Source: Amycolatopsis solani (GTDB taxonomy: Bacteria; Actinomycetota; Actinomycetes; Mycobacteriales; Pseudonocardiaceae). From it: a stretch of 64,000 nt of DNA. The translations under genes were made by a program, and so were the position numbers. The notes beneath the pieces were generated by a model that searched no databases, had not been told where the DNA came from, and saw only the letters and a program-made list of their open reading frames with translations. The stretch covers positions 558,001 through 622,000 of the forward strand of contig NZ_JAWQJT010000001.1 in NCBI RefSeq assembly GCF_033441515.1. The letters run 5' to 3'. Below are positions 13,292-21,985 of the stretch, in pieces. The stretch's first letter is position 1; every line of letters begins with the position of its first letter.

Positions 13292-14274
13292 TTCGTGTAG
13301 CACCCCTCTTCGTTGATCGGGCCGAACGACGGCAGCAGCAGGCCGCAGATGTAGTTGTCGAACCAGCGCCCGTTGCCGATGGTGTTGGTGAAGACGCGGA
13401 TGAACGGCGCGAACTTCTTGATGCCGTCGGCGAGGGAGTCCTGGTTGCGCTGCAGCATCGAGGTGAGCTGGTCCAGCGACGTCAGCACCGGGTCGAGCTG
13501 CTTGTCGTTGTCGTCGATCAGGCCCTGCAGCTGCGTCGCAAGCTCACGCGAGCCGTCGAGCAGCGCCGTGATCGCTTCTTCGCGCTTGGACAGCTCGTCC
13601 AGCAGCTTGTTGCCGTCGGTGAGCAGCTTCTGCACCTCGGCGTCGCGGTCGACCAGCGTCTGCGACACCTCGCGGGTGTTCGCCAGCAGGTTGGACAGCT
13701 GCTGGTCGCGCGAAGCGATGGTGTCCGACAGCTTCGACAGGCCCGAGAGCGCGCCCTTCACGTCTTGCGGCGTGTTGGCGAAGGTCTGCGAGATGGTGTC
13801 GAAGCTCTGCGCCAGCTGCTGGGTGTCGATGTTGTCGACGGTCTCGGAGAGCCCGCGGAAGGCGTCGAGCACGTCGTACGGAGCCATCGTGCGGTCCCGC
13901 GGGATCGCCGTGCCCGGGTTGAGCGCGCCCTGGCCCTGCGGGTCCAGCGACAGGTACTTCTGGCCGAGCAGCGTCTTGATCTTGATCGCGGCGCTGGTCC
14001 GGTCGCCCAGCCAGGCGTCCTTGACCTTGAACGACACCTTGACCGATGCGCCGTCGAGCTCGATGTCGCTGACCTTGCCGACCTTGACGCCGGCGACCCG
14101 GACGTCGTTGTCCTTCTGCAGCCCGGAGGCTTCGCTGAACTCGGCGGAGTAGGTGGTGCCGCCGCCGATCACCGGCAGGTCGTCGGAGTTGAGCGCGGCG
14201 AGGAAGCCGAGCCCGAGCACGACGATGCCGACCAGTGCGATCGGGACGGGGTTGCGCTTCTGGAAGGACTTCAT
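13288..14274 (-). CDS. mceC: MCE family protein MceC
   Basis: This is the third MCE protein, 328 residues. A membrane anchor near the N-terminus is followed by an MCE domain (FSEASGLQKDNDVRVAGVKVG), a long helical needle-like region and a short C-terminal segment with two Cys residues (YICGLLLPSF and EEGCYTK) that may form a disulfide outside the cell. ATG at 14274 overlaps the mceB stop (ATGA). The order within the operon, B before and D after, fixes the assignment. Confidence 0.9.
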   Translation of the reverse strand: MKSFQKRNPVPIALVGIVVLGLGFLAALNSDDLPVIGGGTTYSAEFSEASGLQKDNDVRVAGVKVGKVSDIELDGASVKVSFKVKDAWLGDRTSAAIKIKTLLGQKYLSLDPQGQGALNPGTAIPRDRTMAPYDVLDAFRGLSETVDNIDTQQLAQSFDTISQTFANTPQDVKGALSGLSKLSDTIASRDQQLSNLLANTREVSQTLVDRDAEVQKLLTDGNKLLDELSKREEAITALLDGSRELATQLQGLIDDNDKQLDPVLTSLDQLTSMLQRNQDSLADGIKKFAPFIRVFTNTIGNGRWFDNYICGLLLPSFGPINEEGCYTK

Positions 14275-15299
14275 CCCTTGCACCTCGCCCGGTTGGCCGG
14301 GATCAGGGGCAGGGCGACGTCGTTGATCAGCGGCGGCAAGCTGACGCTCCCGGTGAACTCGCAGGCGTAGAAGTTGAACCAGGAGCCGTAGTCCGCGGTG
14401 CGGGTCAGCGTGCTCACCTTGGTGGGCAGGAACTGGATGAAGTGCTCCAGCTCCGGTTCGTTCTTGTTGAGCTTGTCGGTGAGCGACCCGAGCGCGCTGA
14501 TGTCGTTCTTCAGCGGCTCGCGGACCTCGCTGAGCAGCCCGGACGTCGTCTGGGCGAGGTTGCCGAGGCTCTCGATCGCGTCGCCGATCGGCTTGCGGTC
14601 GGCGGCGAGGCCGGAGGTCAGCTGCTGCAGCTTGACGATCAGGTCGTTGAGCTGCGGCGTGTGCGCGTTGACCGTGTCGAGGACCGAGTTGAGGTTGTCG
14701 ATGACCTCGCCGATGACTTGGTCCTTGTTCGCGATCGTGGTGGCCAGCGACGCGGTGTGCGAAAGCAGGCTCTCGACGGTGCCGCCCTCGCCCTGCAGGA
14801 CCTGGATGACCTCGTACGACAGCTTGTTGACGTCGTCCGGGTTGAGCGCGGTGAACAGCGGCTTGAAGCCGTTGAACAGCTCGGTCAGGTCCAGCGCCGG
14901 CGTGGTCCGCTCCAGCGGGATGGTGCCGCCGGGGCCGAGCGTCTTGCCCCCGCTGTTCTCGCCTTCACCGAGGGAGACGTAGCGCTGGCCGACGAGGTTG
15001 CGGAACTTGATCTGCGCGGTCACCCCGGCCGGCAGCTGCCGGCCGGCGTCGACCTCGAACTCGACCTCGGCCTGGCGCTTGTCGACGATCTTGACGTCCT
15101 TGACCTGCCCGACCCGGACGCCGGCGATGCGGACGTCGTCGTTGGGCAGCAGGAGCGTCGCGTCGGTGAAGCGCGCCTTGTAGGCGTTGGTGCTGGTGGT
15201 GTTGATGTTGGCGATGCTGATCCCGAGGATCGTCGTGAGCACCACGGTGACGACCACGAAGACGCCGAGCTTGATCAGCGGTGCGAGCAGGCCCCTCAC
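14271..15299 (-). CDS. mceB: MCE family protein MceB
   Basis: This is the second MCE protein, 342 residues. It has one transmembrane segment (about 10-30), an MCE domain with FTDATLLLPNDDVRIAGVRV and helical repeats. The C-terminal YACEFTGS and ARCKG cysteines could pair. GTG at 15299 overlaps the mceA stop (GTGA). The role is as for the other MCE subunits: part of the periplasm-spanning lipid channel. Confidence 0.9.
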   Translation of the reverse strand: MRGLLAPLIKLGVFVVVTVVLTTILGISIANINTTSTNAYKARFTDATLLLPNDDVRIAGVRVGQVKDVKIVDKRQAEVEFEVDAGRQLPAGVTAQIKFRNLVGQRYVSLGEGENSGGKTLGPGGTIPLERTTPALDLTELFNGFKPLFTALNPDDVNKLSYEVIQVLQGEGGTVESLLSHTASLATTIANKDQVIGEVIDNLNSVLDTVNAHTPQLNDLIVKLQQLTSGLAADRKPIGDAIESLGNLAQTTSGLLSEVREPLKNDISALGSLTDKLNKNEPELEHFIQFLPTKVSTLTRTADYGSWFNFYACEFTGSVSLPPLINDVALPLIPANRARCKG

Positions 15300-16621
15300 T
15301 TGACCGTCACCTCCGCGCCCCGGTACAGCGGGCCGACGAGCAGGGCGCTCCAGCCCGGGACGTCCGCCGCGTTCATGCCCAGCTGCGGGCCGAGCAGGTC
15401 GGCCAGGAAGCCCTGTTCCGCGCTCGAGTACGCCAGGTCACCGGCACCCGCGCCGTTGCCGGCCGCGTCGGCCTTGAACTTGGCCGGGTTGAGCCCCTCG
15501 CCGACCGTCTTCGGCGCGGCCTGGTGCTTGGTCCCGTCCTGGAAGGCGCCGTCCGGCGGCTCGGACGGGAACGGCTTCGGGATGTCCTTCATGTCGTAGC
15601 AGCGCGGCCCGCGCTTGTCCTCGAACCGCGGCTCTTCCTTGCCCGCCTGGTACGGCGCGCGCGGCACGATGATCTCGATAGTGGCGTGCAGGCCGGGCTG
15701 GTCGGTGCCCTTGCCGAGCGCCTGGTCGATCAGCGGCACGTTCCGGGCCATCTGGGAGATGACGCAGGGGTACTCCGGCGCGTACTTCGCCAGCAGCTCG
15801 GCCGTCGGCCGGGCGGTGTCGGCGAGGGAGATGATGTTCTCCTTGTTGTTCTGCAGGAACGTCTGCAGGTCGGTCGACGCCTGGGTGAGGCTGCCGTAGA
15901 GGTTCGACAGGTTCTGCTGCTGGTCGACCACGGTCCGGGTGGTCGTGCTCAGGTTGTCGAGGCTCTGCACCAGGTCCGGCGCGGCATCCTTCAGGTGGTC
16001 CGAGAACTCCGCGAGCGCCTTGAGGTTGTGCTGCAGCTCCGGCTCGTGCGGGTTCAGCTCGCCGATGTAGGTCCCCAGCTGCGTCAGCGTGTCGCCGAGC
16101 TGGTCGCCGCGGCCCTGCAGCGCGGTGGAGATCGCGGTGAGCGTCGCGGACAGCTTCTGCGGCTGCACCGCCTGCAGCACCGGCATCAGGTGTTCGAACG
16201 CCTGGTCCAGCTCGACCGCGTTCGACGTGCGGTCCTGCGGGATGACGTCACCGCTGGCGATCGTCTTCGCCGACGGGTCCTTCGGGATCTCCAGCGAGAC
16301 GAACCGCTCGCCGAAGAGCGTCTTCGGCAGGAACCGCGCGGAGACGTTCTCCGGGATCAGCTTCGCCGACTCCGGCTTGAGCGCCAGCGTCAGCTCCGCG
16401 CCTTCGGCGGTGGCGGTGATGTCCTCGACCGAGCCGACGATCAGGCCGCGCACCTTGACGTCGGACTGCTTGATCAGCTGGTTGCCGATCTTGTCGGCCT
16501 GGAGCTTGACCGTGACGACCGGCGTGAACGCCTTGTCGTAGAGCGCGATGGACAGCGCCACCCCGCCGACCATCACGGCGATGAGCAGCAGGCCGAGCAG
16601 CCTGCGTCGGAGCGTCCTCAT
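15296..16621 (-). CDS. mceA: MCE family protein MceA
   Basis: This is the first MCE protein, 441 residues and the longest of the set. It carries an N-terminal Arg-rich stretch and membrane anchor (MRTLRRRLLGLLLIAVMVGG), an MCE domain (about 36-115), a helical region and a long C-terminal domain of about 150 residues. ATG at 16621 overlaps the stop of the second YrbE permease (ATGA). The order ATPase-YrbE-YrbE-MceA-F is the canonical mce arrangement. Confidence 0.92.
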   Translation of the reverse strand: MRTLRRRLLGLLLIAVMVGGVALSIALYDKAFTPVVTVKLQADKIGNQLIKQSDVKVRGLIVGSVEDITATAEGAELTLALKPESAKLIPENVSARFLPKTLFGERFVSLEIPKDPSAKTIASGDVIPQDRTSNAVELDQAFEHLMPVLQAVQPQKLSATLTAISTALQGRGDQLGDTLTQLGTYIGELNPHEPELQHNLKALAEFSDHLKDAAPDLVQSLDNLSTTTRTVVDQQQNLSNLYGSLTQASTDLQTFLQNNKENIISLADTARPTAELLAKYAPEYPCVISQMARNVPLIDQALGKGTDQPGLHATIEIIVPRAPYQAGKEEPRFEDKRGPRCYDMKDIPKPFPSEPPDGAFQDGTKHQAAPKTVGEGLNPAKFKADAAGNGAGAGDLAYSSAEQGFLADLLGPQLGMNAADVPGWSALLVGPLYRGAEVTVK

Positions 16622-17454
16622 CCCGCGATCCTTACCGTGACGTCGGTTCCCCAGATGGCGAAGCCGATGAAGAAGTTCATGATCGACACCGTGACGATGG
16701 AGAGCCGCACGGCCTTGCCGACGGCCACGCCCACGCCGGCCGGGCCGCCGGTCGCCCGGTACCCGAAGTAGCAGTGGGACAGGATGATCAAGACGCTGAA
16801 CAACAGCACCTTGATGAACGAATACAGCACGTCCTGCGGTGGTAAGAACAGGTCGAAGTAGTGGTCGTAGGTCCCGGCCGACTGGTTGTAGATGTAGATG
16901 ACGACCAGTCTCGACGCGAGGTACGAGCTCAGCAGGCCGATGATGTAGAGCGGGATGACCGCGACGAACCCGGCGATGATCCGCGTCGTCACCAGGTACG
17001 GCAGGCTCGGCACGCCCATGACTTCCAGCGCGTCGATCTCCTCGGAGATCCGCATGGCGCCCAGCTGCGCGGTGAAGCCGGCGCCGACCGTGGCGCTCAG
17101 GGCGAGGCCGGCGACCAGCGGGGCGATCTCCCGGGTGTTGAAGAACGCGGTCAGGAAGCCGGTGAAGGCCGACGTCCCGATCGAGTTCAGCGCCGAGTAG
17201 CCCTGGAGGCCGACGAGGACACCGGTGAACAGCGTCAGGCCGACCATCACGCCGACCGTGCCGCCGATGACCGCGAGCGAACCGGACCCGAAGCTCACCT
17301 CGGCCAGCAGCCGGAGGACCTCTTTGGTGTACCGGCGCAGCGTCCGCGGCGTCCACAGCAGCGCACGGCCGTAGAACGACATCTGGTCACCCAAGGTGTC
17401 CAGTGTCTGGAGCGGACGGTTGGCGACGCGTTTCGCGCCCTGGAGGAACGTCAT
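16618..17454 (-). CDS. yrbEB: MlaE/YrbE-family ABC permease (second copy)
   Basis: This is a permease subunit of the Mce transporter, 278 residues, with about five to six membrane helices. The MlaE-family core ALEVMGVPSLPYLVTTRIIAG is the cytoplasmic segment that contacts the ATPase. It lies 4 nt downstream of the first permease and overlaps mceA by 4 nt. With its partner and the ATPase at 18250 it would form the inner-membrane engine that accepts lipid from the Mce tunnel. Confidence 0.92.
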   Translation of the reverse strand: MTFLQGAKRVANRPLQTLDTLGDQMSFYGRALLWTPRTLRRYTKEVLRLLAEVSFGSGSLAVIGGTVGVMVGLTLFTGVLVGLQGYSALNSIGTSAFTGFLTAFFNTREIAPLVAGLALSATVGAGFTAQLGAMRISEEIDALEVMGVPSLPYLVTTRIIAGFVAVIPLYIIGLLSSYLASRLVVIYIYNQSAGTYDHYFDLFLPPQDVLYSFIKVLLFSVLIILSHCYFGYRATGGPAGVGVAVGKAVRLSIVTVSIMNFFIGFAIWGTDVTVRIAG

Positions 17455-17458
17455 GGCG

Positions 17459-18253
17459 CTAGTCCAGCTTTCCGGGCACGATCTGCAGGTAGATCAGGGT
17501 GATCACGAAGTTCACGACGAACAGCAGCAGGAACGTGATGACCACCGACTGGTTCACCGCGTCCCCGACGCCCTTCGGGCCGCCGGAGGGGTTGAGACCC
17601 CGGTAGGACGCGACGACGGCGGCGATGAACCCGAAGATCAGCGCCTTGAGCTCACCGACCCAGAGGTCGGGCAGCTGGGCCAGTGCGGAGAAGCTCGCCA
17701 GGTAAGCGCCCGGCGTCCCGCCCTGCAGCACGACGTTGAAGAAGTAGCCGCCCAGCACGCCGATGACGCTGACCATGCCGTTGAGCAGCAGCGCGACGAG
17801 CATCATCGCCAGGGTGCGCGGCACGATCAGCCGCTGGACCGCGGAGACGCCGAGCACCTCCATCGCGGCGATCTCCTCGCGGATGGTGCGCGCGCCGATG
17901 TCGGCGCAGACGGCCGAGCCGCCCGCGCCCGCCACCAGCAGTGCGGTGACCAGCGGACTGGCCTGCTGCACGGTGGCGAGCACGGAGCCCGCGCCGGTGT
18001 AGGACTGCGCGCCCAGCTGGCGGGCGAGCGAACCGAACTGCAGCGAGATGACCGCGCCGAAGGGAATGGCCACCAGGGCCGTCGGCAGGATGGTCACGCT
18101 CGCGATGAACCACGACTGCTGGATGAACTCCCGCAGCTGGAACGGGCGCTGGAACAGGCCACGGATGATGTCGAGGCCGAGAGCGAACAGGTTCCCGGTC
18201 TCGCGGAGCATGCCGATCCCGGGGATCTTCGCTTGTGTTGCGGGAGAGCTCAC
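17459..18253 (-). CDS. yrbEA: MlaE/YrbE-family ABC permease (first copy)
   Basis: This is the partner permease, 264 residues, with an N-terminal amphipathic segment and about five transmembrane helices. The conserved EEIAAMEVLGVSAVQRLIVPR segment is the coupling region typical of YrbE/MlaE proteins. The start is GTG at 18253, overlapping the ATPase stop (GTGA). It belongs to the lipid-import operon. Confidence 0.92.
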   Translation of the reverse strand: MSSPATQAKIPGIGMLRETGNLFALGLDIIRGLFQRPFQLREFIQQSWFIASVTILPTALVAIPFGAVISLQFGSLARQLGAQSYTGAGSVLATVQQASPLVTALLVAGAGGSAVCADIGARTIREEIAAMEVLGVSAVQRLIVPRTLAMMLVALLLNGMVSVIGVLGGYFFNVVLQGGTPGAYLASFSALAQLPDLWVGELKALIFGFIAAVVASYRGLNPSGGPKGVGDAVNQSVVITFLLLFVVNFVITLIYLQIVPGKLD

Positions 18254-19455
18254 CGGCCACCTGGCCCGTTGTCCCGCGGCGGCGGCATCCGGTGCGAACC
18301 GGGTCTCGGCGGCTGCCCGCCGCCCGGGATGCGCGCCACCTGGTCGGCGGGCAGCTGCCCGTGGTGCTGGTTCGGGACGCCGTCACCCTGCGGCCGGGCC
18401 CCGGCCGGCACCTGCTGCTGTTGCTGCTGCTGGGCCTGGGCGACGCGGCGGGGGCTGACGCCGTAGTGGCGCTGCTCCTCCGGGCTCAGGGAGGCGATGA
18501 TGCCCTCCTGCGCGGGCTGCGGCAGCCGGTGCAGGACCTCCATGACCCGGTCCTTGCGGCGGACCGCGCCCATCCGCTGCGGCACGCCCGGCGTCGTCTG
18601 CATCTGCGGCGGCACCCCGGAGATGTCCTCGACCCCGCCCGCGTGGTGGCCGGCGTCGAACATCGCCTGCTCGGCGGCGATCTGGGCGCTGTCCTTCTCC
18701 TCGGACATGCCGATCGGGCCCTGCATCCGGCCGTTGAGGAACTGCTTGACGACCGGCTCTTCGCTGGTCAGCAGCACCTCGCGCGGGCCGAACATGACCA
18801 GTTCCTTGCGGAAGAGCATGCCCAGGTTGTCCGGCACCGTGCGGGCCAGGTTGATGTTGTGCGTGACGATCAGGAACGTCGCGTCGATCTGCGCGTTGAC
18901 GTCGAGGAACAGCTGCGAGATGTAGGTGGTGCGGACCGGGTCGAGACCCGAGTCCGGCTCGTCGACCAGGATGATCTCGGGGTCGAGCACGAGGGCGCGG
19001 GCGAGGCCGGCGCGCTTGCGCATACCACCGGAGATCTCGCCGGGGAGCTTCTTGTCGGCGCCGTTGAGACCCGTCATGTCGAGCTTCTCGAGGACGATCC
19101 GGCGGATTTCCGTCTCGGACTTCTTCGTGTGCTCGCGCAGCGGGAAGGCGACGTTGTCGTAGAGGTTCATCGAGCCGAACAGCGCGCCGTCCTGGAAGAG
19201 GACGCCGAAGAGCTTCCGGATCTCGTACAGCTTGTGTTCGGAGCAGGTGACGATGTCGACGCCGTTGATCACGCAACGCCCGCGGTCGGGCTTGAGCAGC
19301 CCGATCATCGACTTCAGGAACACCGACTTGCCGGTTCCGGACGGACCGAGCATCGCCGACACCTCGCCTGGCGGCAGGGTCAGCGTGACGTCCCGCCAGA
19401 TGGCCTGCTTACCGAAGGACTTGGTCAGACCTTCGATGACCACCTCGGCACCCAT
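18250..19455 (-). CDS. mceG: Mce-system ABC ATPase (Mkl/MceG/MlaF type) with Gln/Pro-rich tail
   Basis: This is the ATPase that powers Mce lipid import, 401 residues. Walker A is GPSGTGKS (37-44), the signature is ISGGMRKRAGLARAL, Walker B is IILVDEPDSGLDP and the switch is VTHN. The catalytic part (about 1-250) matches MlaF/Mkl proteins. The last 150 residues are low complexity, with a run of seven Gln in QAQQQQQQQVP, then Pro/Gly/His-rich sequence; the tail is longer than in most relatives. ATG at 19455 has GGAGGT upstream. It is the first gene of the mce operon, so ATPase and permeases are co-transcribed. Confidence 0.93.
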   Translation of the reverse strand: MGAEVVIEGLTKSFGKQAIWRDVTLTLPPGEVSAMLGPSGTGKSVFLKSMIGLLKPDRGRCVINGVDIVTCSEHKLYEIRKLFGVLFQDGALFGSMNLYDNVAFPLREHTKKSETEIRRIVLEKLDMTGLNGADKKLPGEISGGMRKRAGLARALVLDPEIILVDEPDSGLDPVRTTYISQLFLDVNAQIDATFLIVTHNINLARTVPDNLGMLFRKELVMFGPREVLLTSEEPVVKQFLNGRMQGPIGMSEEKDSAQIAAEQAMFDAGHHAGGVEDISGVPPQMQTTPGVPQRMGAVRRKDRVMEVLHRLPQPAQEGIIASLSPEEQRHYGVSPRRVAQAQQQQQQQVPAGARPQGDGVPNQHHGQLPADQVARIPGGGQPPRPGSHRMPPPRDNGPGGR

Positions 19456-19841
19456 CGCACCTCCAGGAGCTGTTCCGCGTCATTGCGCCCGCTGCCACAC
19501 CCATGCCACCCCATGCCGGCGGCGGGTGCGGGCCTGGCGCCCCATGAACCCGCGTCAACCAGGTGCAACGAGCTGAGTGCGAACAGGTTACTCACCAGTT
19601 TTCTTTTCTGGCCAGACCCGGGTTGATCGACACCCCGCTGTGATCGGCAACTTGAGGCACGGTAGTCCATTCGGGGCAACAACGCAGATTTCCTGGCCCG
19701 GAACCCTCGATTTAGGGACCCGGGGCTATTCGGACACCGCTCCTAGGGGGGCCCGGCGACCAGGCAAAACGGAAGGGGCGGGCATCCAGGTGGATGCCCG
19801 CCCCTTCTCGAGGTGGTGCAGAGGCGCTCGCGCGCCCCGGA
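19456..19841. other. Intergenic region between rplL and the mce operon
   Basis: No gene is evident in these 386 bases. It holds the rplL terminator (19773-19806) and must contain the mce operon promoter. It also contains an AACCTGTT core read on the minus strand near 19580-19590, which only loosely resembles the AACnnGTT core of KstR-type operators. No -35/-10 pair is clear enough to call. Confidence 0.5.
19773..19806 (-). terminator. Rho-independent terminator of rplJ-rplL
   Basis: A perfect 15-bp stem (AAGGGGCGGGCATCC, 19773-19787; GGATGCCCGCCCCTT, 19792-19806) has a 4-nt loop. In the minus-strand transcript it is followed by CCGTTTTG, a short U-run. It lies 36 nt past the rplL stop. Confidence 0.9.
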
Positions 19842-20228
19842 TCACTTGATGGAGATCTTGGCGCCCGCGGCCTCGAGCTTCTCCTTGGCGGCCTCGGCGG
19901 CCTCCTTGTCGACCTTCTCCAGGAGGGCCTTGGGAGCGGCCTCGACCAGCTCCTTGGCCTCCTTCAGGCCCAGGCCCGAGACGACCTCGCGGACGACCTT
20001 GATGACCTGGATCTTCTTGTCGCCGGCGCCCTCGAGGACGACGTCGAACTCGTCCTGCTCCTCGACGGCGGCCGGGGCGGCACCGGCGGGGCCGGCAGCG
20101 GCGACGGCGACCGGCGCGGCGGCGGTCACGTCGAAGACCTCTTCGAACTCCTTCACGAACTCGGACAGCTCGAGGAGGGTGAGCTCCTTGAAGGCGTCGA
20201 TCAGCTCGGCGGTGCTCAGCTTCGCCAT
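19842..20228 (-). CDS. rplL: 50S ribosomal protein L7/L12
   Basis: This is the ribosomal stalk protein that recruits translation GTPases, at the standard length of 128 residues. The N-terminal dimerisation domain ([20 protein letters not shown]) is followed by an Ala/Pro hinge (about 38-52) and the C-terminal domain with [24 protein letters not shown] at 20228 is preceded by AGAGGA. It lies 49 nt after rplJ in the same transcript and ends in a strong terminator. Confidence 0.98.
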   Translation of the reverse strand: MAKLSTAELIDAFKELTLLELSEFVKEFEEVFDVTAAAPVAVAAAGPAGAAPAAVEEQDEFDVVLEGAGDKKIQVIKVVREVVSGLGLKEAKELVEAAPKALLEKVDKEAAEAAKEKLEAAGAKISIK

Positions 20229-20277
20229 GATGGCTTCCTCTCAGAAAAACGAACTAGACGTTCGGGGTGGGGGTGGT

Positions 20278-20832
20278 TCAGCTCTCGGCGGGTGCTTCGG
20301 CTGCTTCGGTACCGGTGGCTTCGCGCTGCTTTTCCTCCAGCGCGGCAGCCAGGCGGGCGACCTGGGACGCCGGCGCCTGGAACAGCGCGGCGGCCTGGGA
20401 CAGCTTCGCCTTGAACGCGCCCGCTGCCTTGGAGAGCAGGACCTCACGGCTGTCGAGATCGGCGATCCGGTTGATCTCGTCCACGGACAGCGCTTTGCCG
20501 TCCATGTAGCCGCCCTTGATCACAAGCGCGTTGTTGTCCTTCGCGAAGTCGCGAAGCGCCTTGGCGGCGTCCACCGCTTCACCCTCGACGAAGGCGATGG
20601 CGGTGGCACCGACGAACAGGCCCTCGAGCCCCGTGACGCCCGCGTCTTCGGCGGCGCGCTTGACGAGGGTGTTCTTCGCGACCCGGTACTTGGCACTGGT
20701 GCCGAGAGCGCGGCGCAGCTGGGACAGCTGGGACACGGAGAGGCCGGTGTACTGGGTAACGACGGTGGCCGAGCTGTTGCGGAAGCTCTCCGCGATCTCG
20801 GCGACGGCCGCCACCTTGTCGGGCTTCGCCAT
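20278..20832 (-). CDS. rplJ: 50S ribosomal protein L10
   Basis: This 184-residue protein anchors the L7/L12 stalk to 23S rRNA. The N-terminus [20 protein letters not shown], the central [17 protein letters not shown] segment and the C-terminal helix rich in Ala (the L12 docking region) are typical. ATG at 20832 has a strong GAGAGGAGG Shine-Dalgarno. It is preceded by an L10 leader through which L10-L12 complexes normally repress their own synthesis. Confidence 0.98.
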   Translation of the reverse strand: MAKPDKVAAVAEIAESFRNSSATVVTQYTGLSVSQLSQLRRALGTSAKYRVAKNTLVKRAAEDAGVTGLEGLFVGATAIAFVEGEAVDAAKALRDFAKDNNALVIKGGYMDGKALSVDEINRIADLDSREVLLSKAAGAFKAKLSQAAALFQAPASQVARLAAALEEKQREATGTEAAEAPAES

Positions 20833-20859
20833 GGTCGCCTCCTCTCTTGGCTAGTGTTT

Positions 20860-21035
20860 CCACTGGCGTCGAGGGGCCCCGAAACGACGAAACGCCCTCG
20901 CGCAAGCAGGCGCGGGGCGTTGTACGGCACACGATGGTGCCAGCCTCGTTCCTCCTGCGCGGGCCGCCCGGCGAAATGCGGGACCTTCGTTCCCCACGGA
21001 AGCGGGGAAAACCAGCGGTCTTCGGTAGAACCGTC
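20860..21035 (-). ncRNA. Ribosomal protein L10 leader
   Basis: The 5' UTR of rplJ read on the minus strand contains ACCGAAGACCGCTGGT (near 21012-21033) and GCAGGAGGAACGAGGCTGG (near 20938-20960), the conserved elements of L10 leaders. A paired region CGCGCCTGC/GCAAGCGCG-like hairpin lies nearer the gene. Known L10 leaders bind the L10(L12)4 complex to repress the operon. Exact ends are estimates. Confidence 0.75.
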
Positions 21036-21039
21036 GACA

Positions 21040-21045
21040 ACTATA
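21040..21045 (-). promoter_or_regulatory. -10 element of the rplJ-rplL promoter (candidate)
   Basis: TATAGT on the minus strand at 21040-21045 lies directly upstream of the L10 leader, in the position expected for its promoter. No convincing -35 is seen 16-19 nt upstream. Confidence 0.35.
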
Positions 21046-21141
21046 CCGGTCGCCTCCCGGCACCTTCTCCCGGGGCCCGCTCTGACCTGCGTTTAGGCGG
21101 CTGGGGGTTCCCCAGGCGGGCCCGGAGGGCATCATGGTGAC

Positions 21142-21984
21142 GTGGCGGAGCAGCGCGATGACGGAAAGCCGGGCTCGGAAGTCGAACCGGCGGGCCCTTC
21201 GACGCCCGCGGCCCAGCCGATCGACCCGGCGCAACTGGAGGAGTTCCGCCAGTTCCAGCAGTTCCAGGACTACTTGCGGTTCACGCAGTCCCAGCAGGGC
21301 AATGCGCCGGCTCCGACGCCGGACGCTGGTCTGGTCCAGGCCCCGCCTGCTTCTCATCCTGGTGGCGGTGCCCAGCCGCCGATGATCCCGCCGGGTTACC
21401 AACTGGTCCCGGCGGAGCGCCGCCGCGCCCCGAGGTGGCTGAGCTGGCTGGGGAAGAAGGTCATCGCCTGGGTCCTGGCTTTGGTGATCCTCGGCGTCGC
21501 GGGCACGTGGCTGTACAACCACTTCTTCCCGAACGACTCGGGCAAGACGTCGGCCCAGCTCGCCCAGGAGGGCGGCGGGAAGTACCAGACCAACCACATC
21601 CTCTCGACCAGCCCGTACGAAGCCGTCCGCGAGGTCTACGACGCCGTCGCGCAGAACCTCGTCCCGCAAGCCTGCGGGCGGATGGACGAGCCGATCCAGC
21701 AGAAGTTCGCCCAGGACCTGGGCTACGCGGACTGCCAGGTCGCGGTGCACGAGCTGAACCGCAAGGTCACCAACAAGAACAAGTACGCCGAGTCGATGCC
21801 GTCCTACGTCTCGGAGCCCATCCCCGGCGACCGCTTCACGATCAGCTCGTGCCAGTTCGGGATCGAAGGTGGCCCCGCGCTCGGCGCGTTCACCGTGCAG
21901 AAGGTCGAAAAGGGCCAGTGGCTCATCACCGCGCACACGAACGAGCCGACACCGTGCCCGGCACCGACGCCCACCACGCGCTGA
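21142..21984 (+). CDS. Conserved single-pass membrane protein, function unknown
   Basis: This 280-residue protein has an N-terminal disordered Pro/Gln-rich segment (1-95, with FRQFQQFQDYLRFTQSQQ), one transmembrane helix (about 107-127) and an external domain (about 145-275) with three Cys residues. The domain ends in a strand-rich part (LGAFTVQKVEKGQWLITAHT) reminiscent of NTF2-like or Mce-associated external domains. The start is GTG at 21142. It is transcribed divergently from rplJ and converges on the hydrolase at 21986, with only 1 nt between the stop codons. I do not recognise a named family. Confidence 0.75.
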   Translation: MAEQRDDGKPGSEVEPAGPSTPAAQPIDPAQLEEFRQFQQFQDYLRFTQSQQGNAPAPTPDAGLVQAPPASHPGGGAQPPMIPPGYQLVPAERRRAPRWLSWLGKKVIAWVLALVILGVAGTWLYNHFFPNDSGKTSAQLAQEGGGKYQTNHILSTSPYEAVREVYDAVAQNLVPQACGRMDEPIQQKFAQDLGYADCQVAVHELNRKVTNKNKYAESMPSYVSEPIPGDRFTISSCQFGIEGGPALGAFTVQKVEKGQWLITAHTNEPTPCPAPTPTTR

Positions 21985-21985
21985 C

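Noticed and set aside
19575..19595. AACCTGTT core upstream of the mce operon as a KstR-type sterol operator
   Set aside because: The flanking positions do not match the KstR consensus, so the site is not supported.
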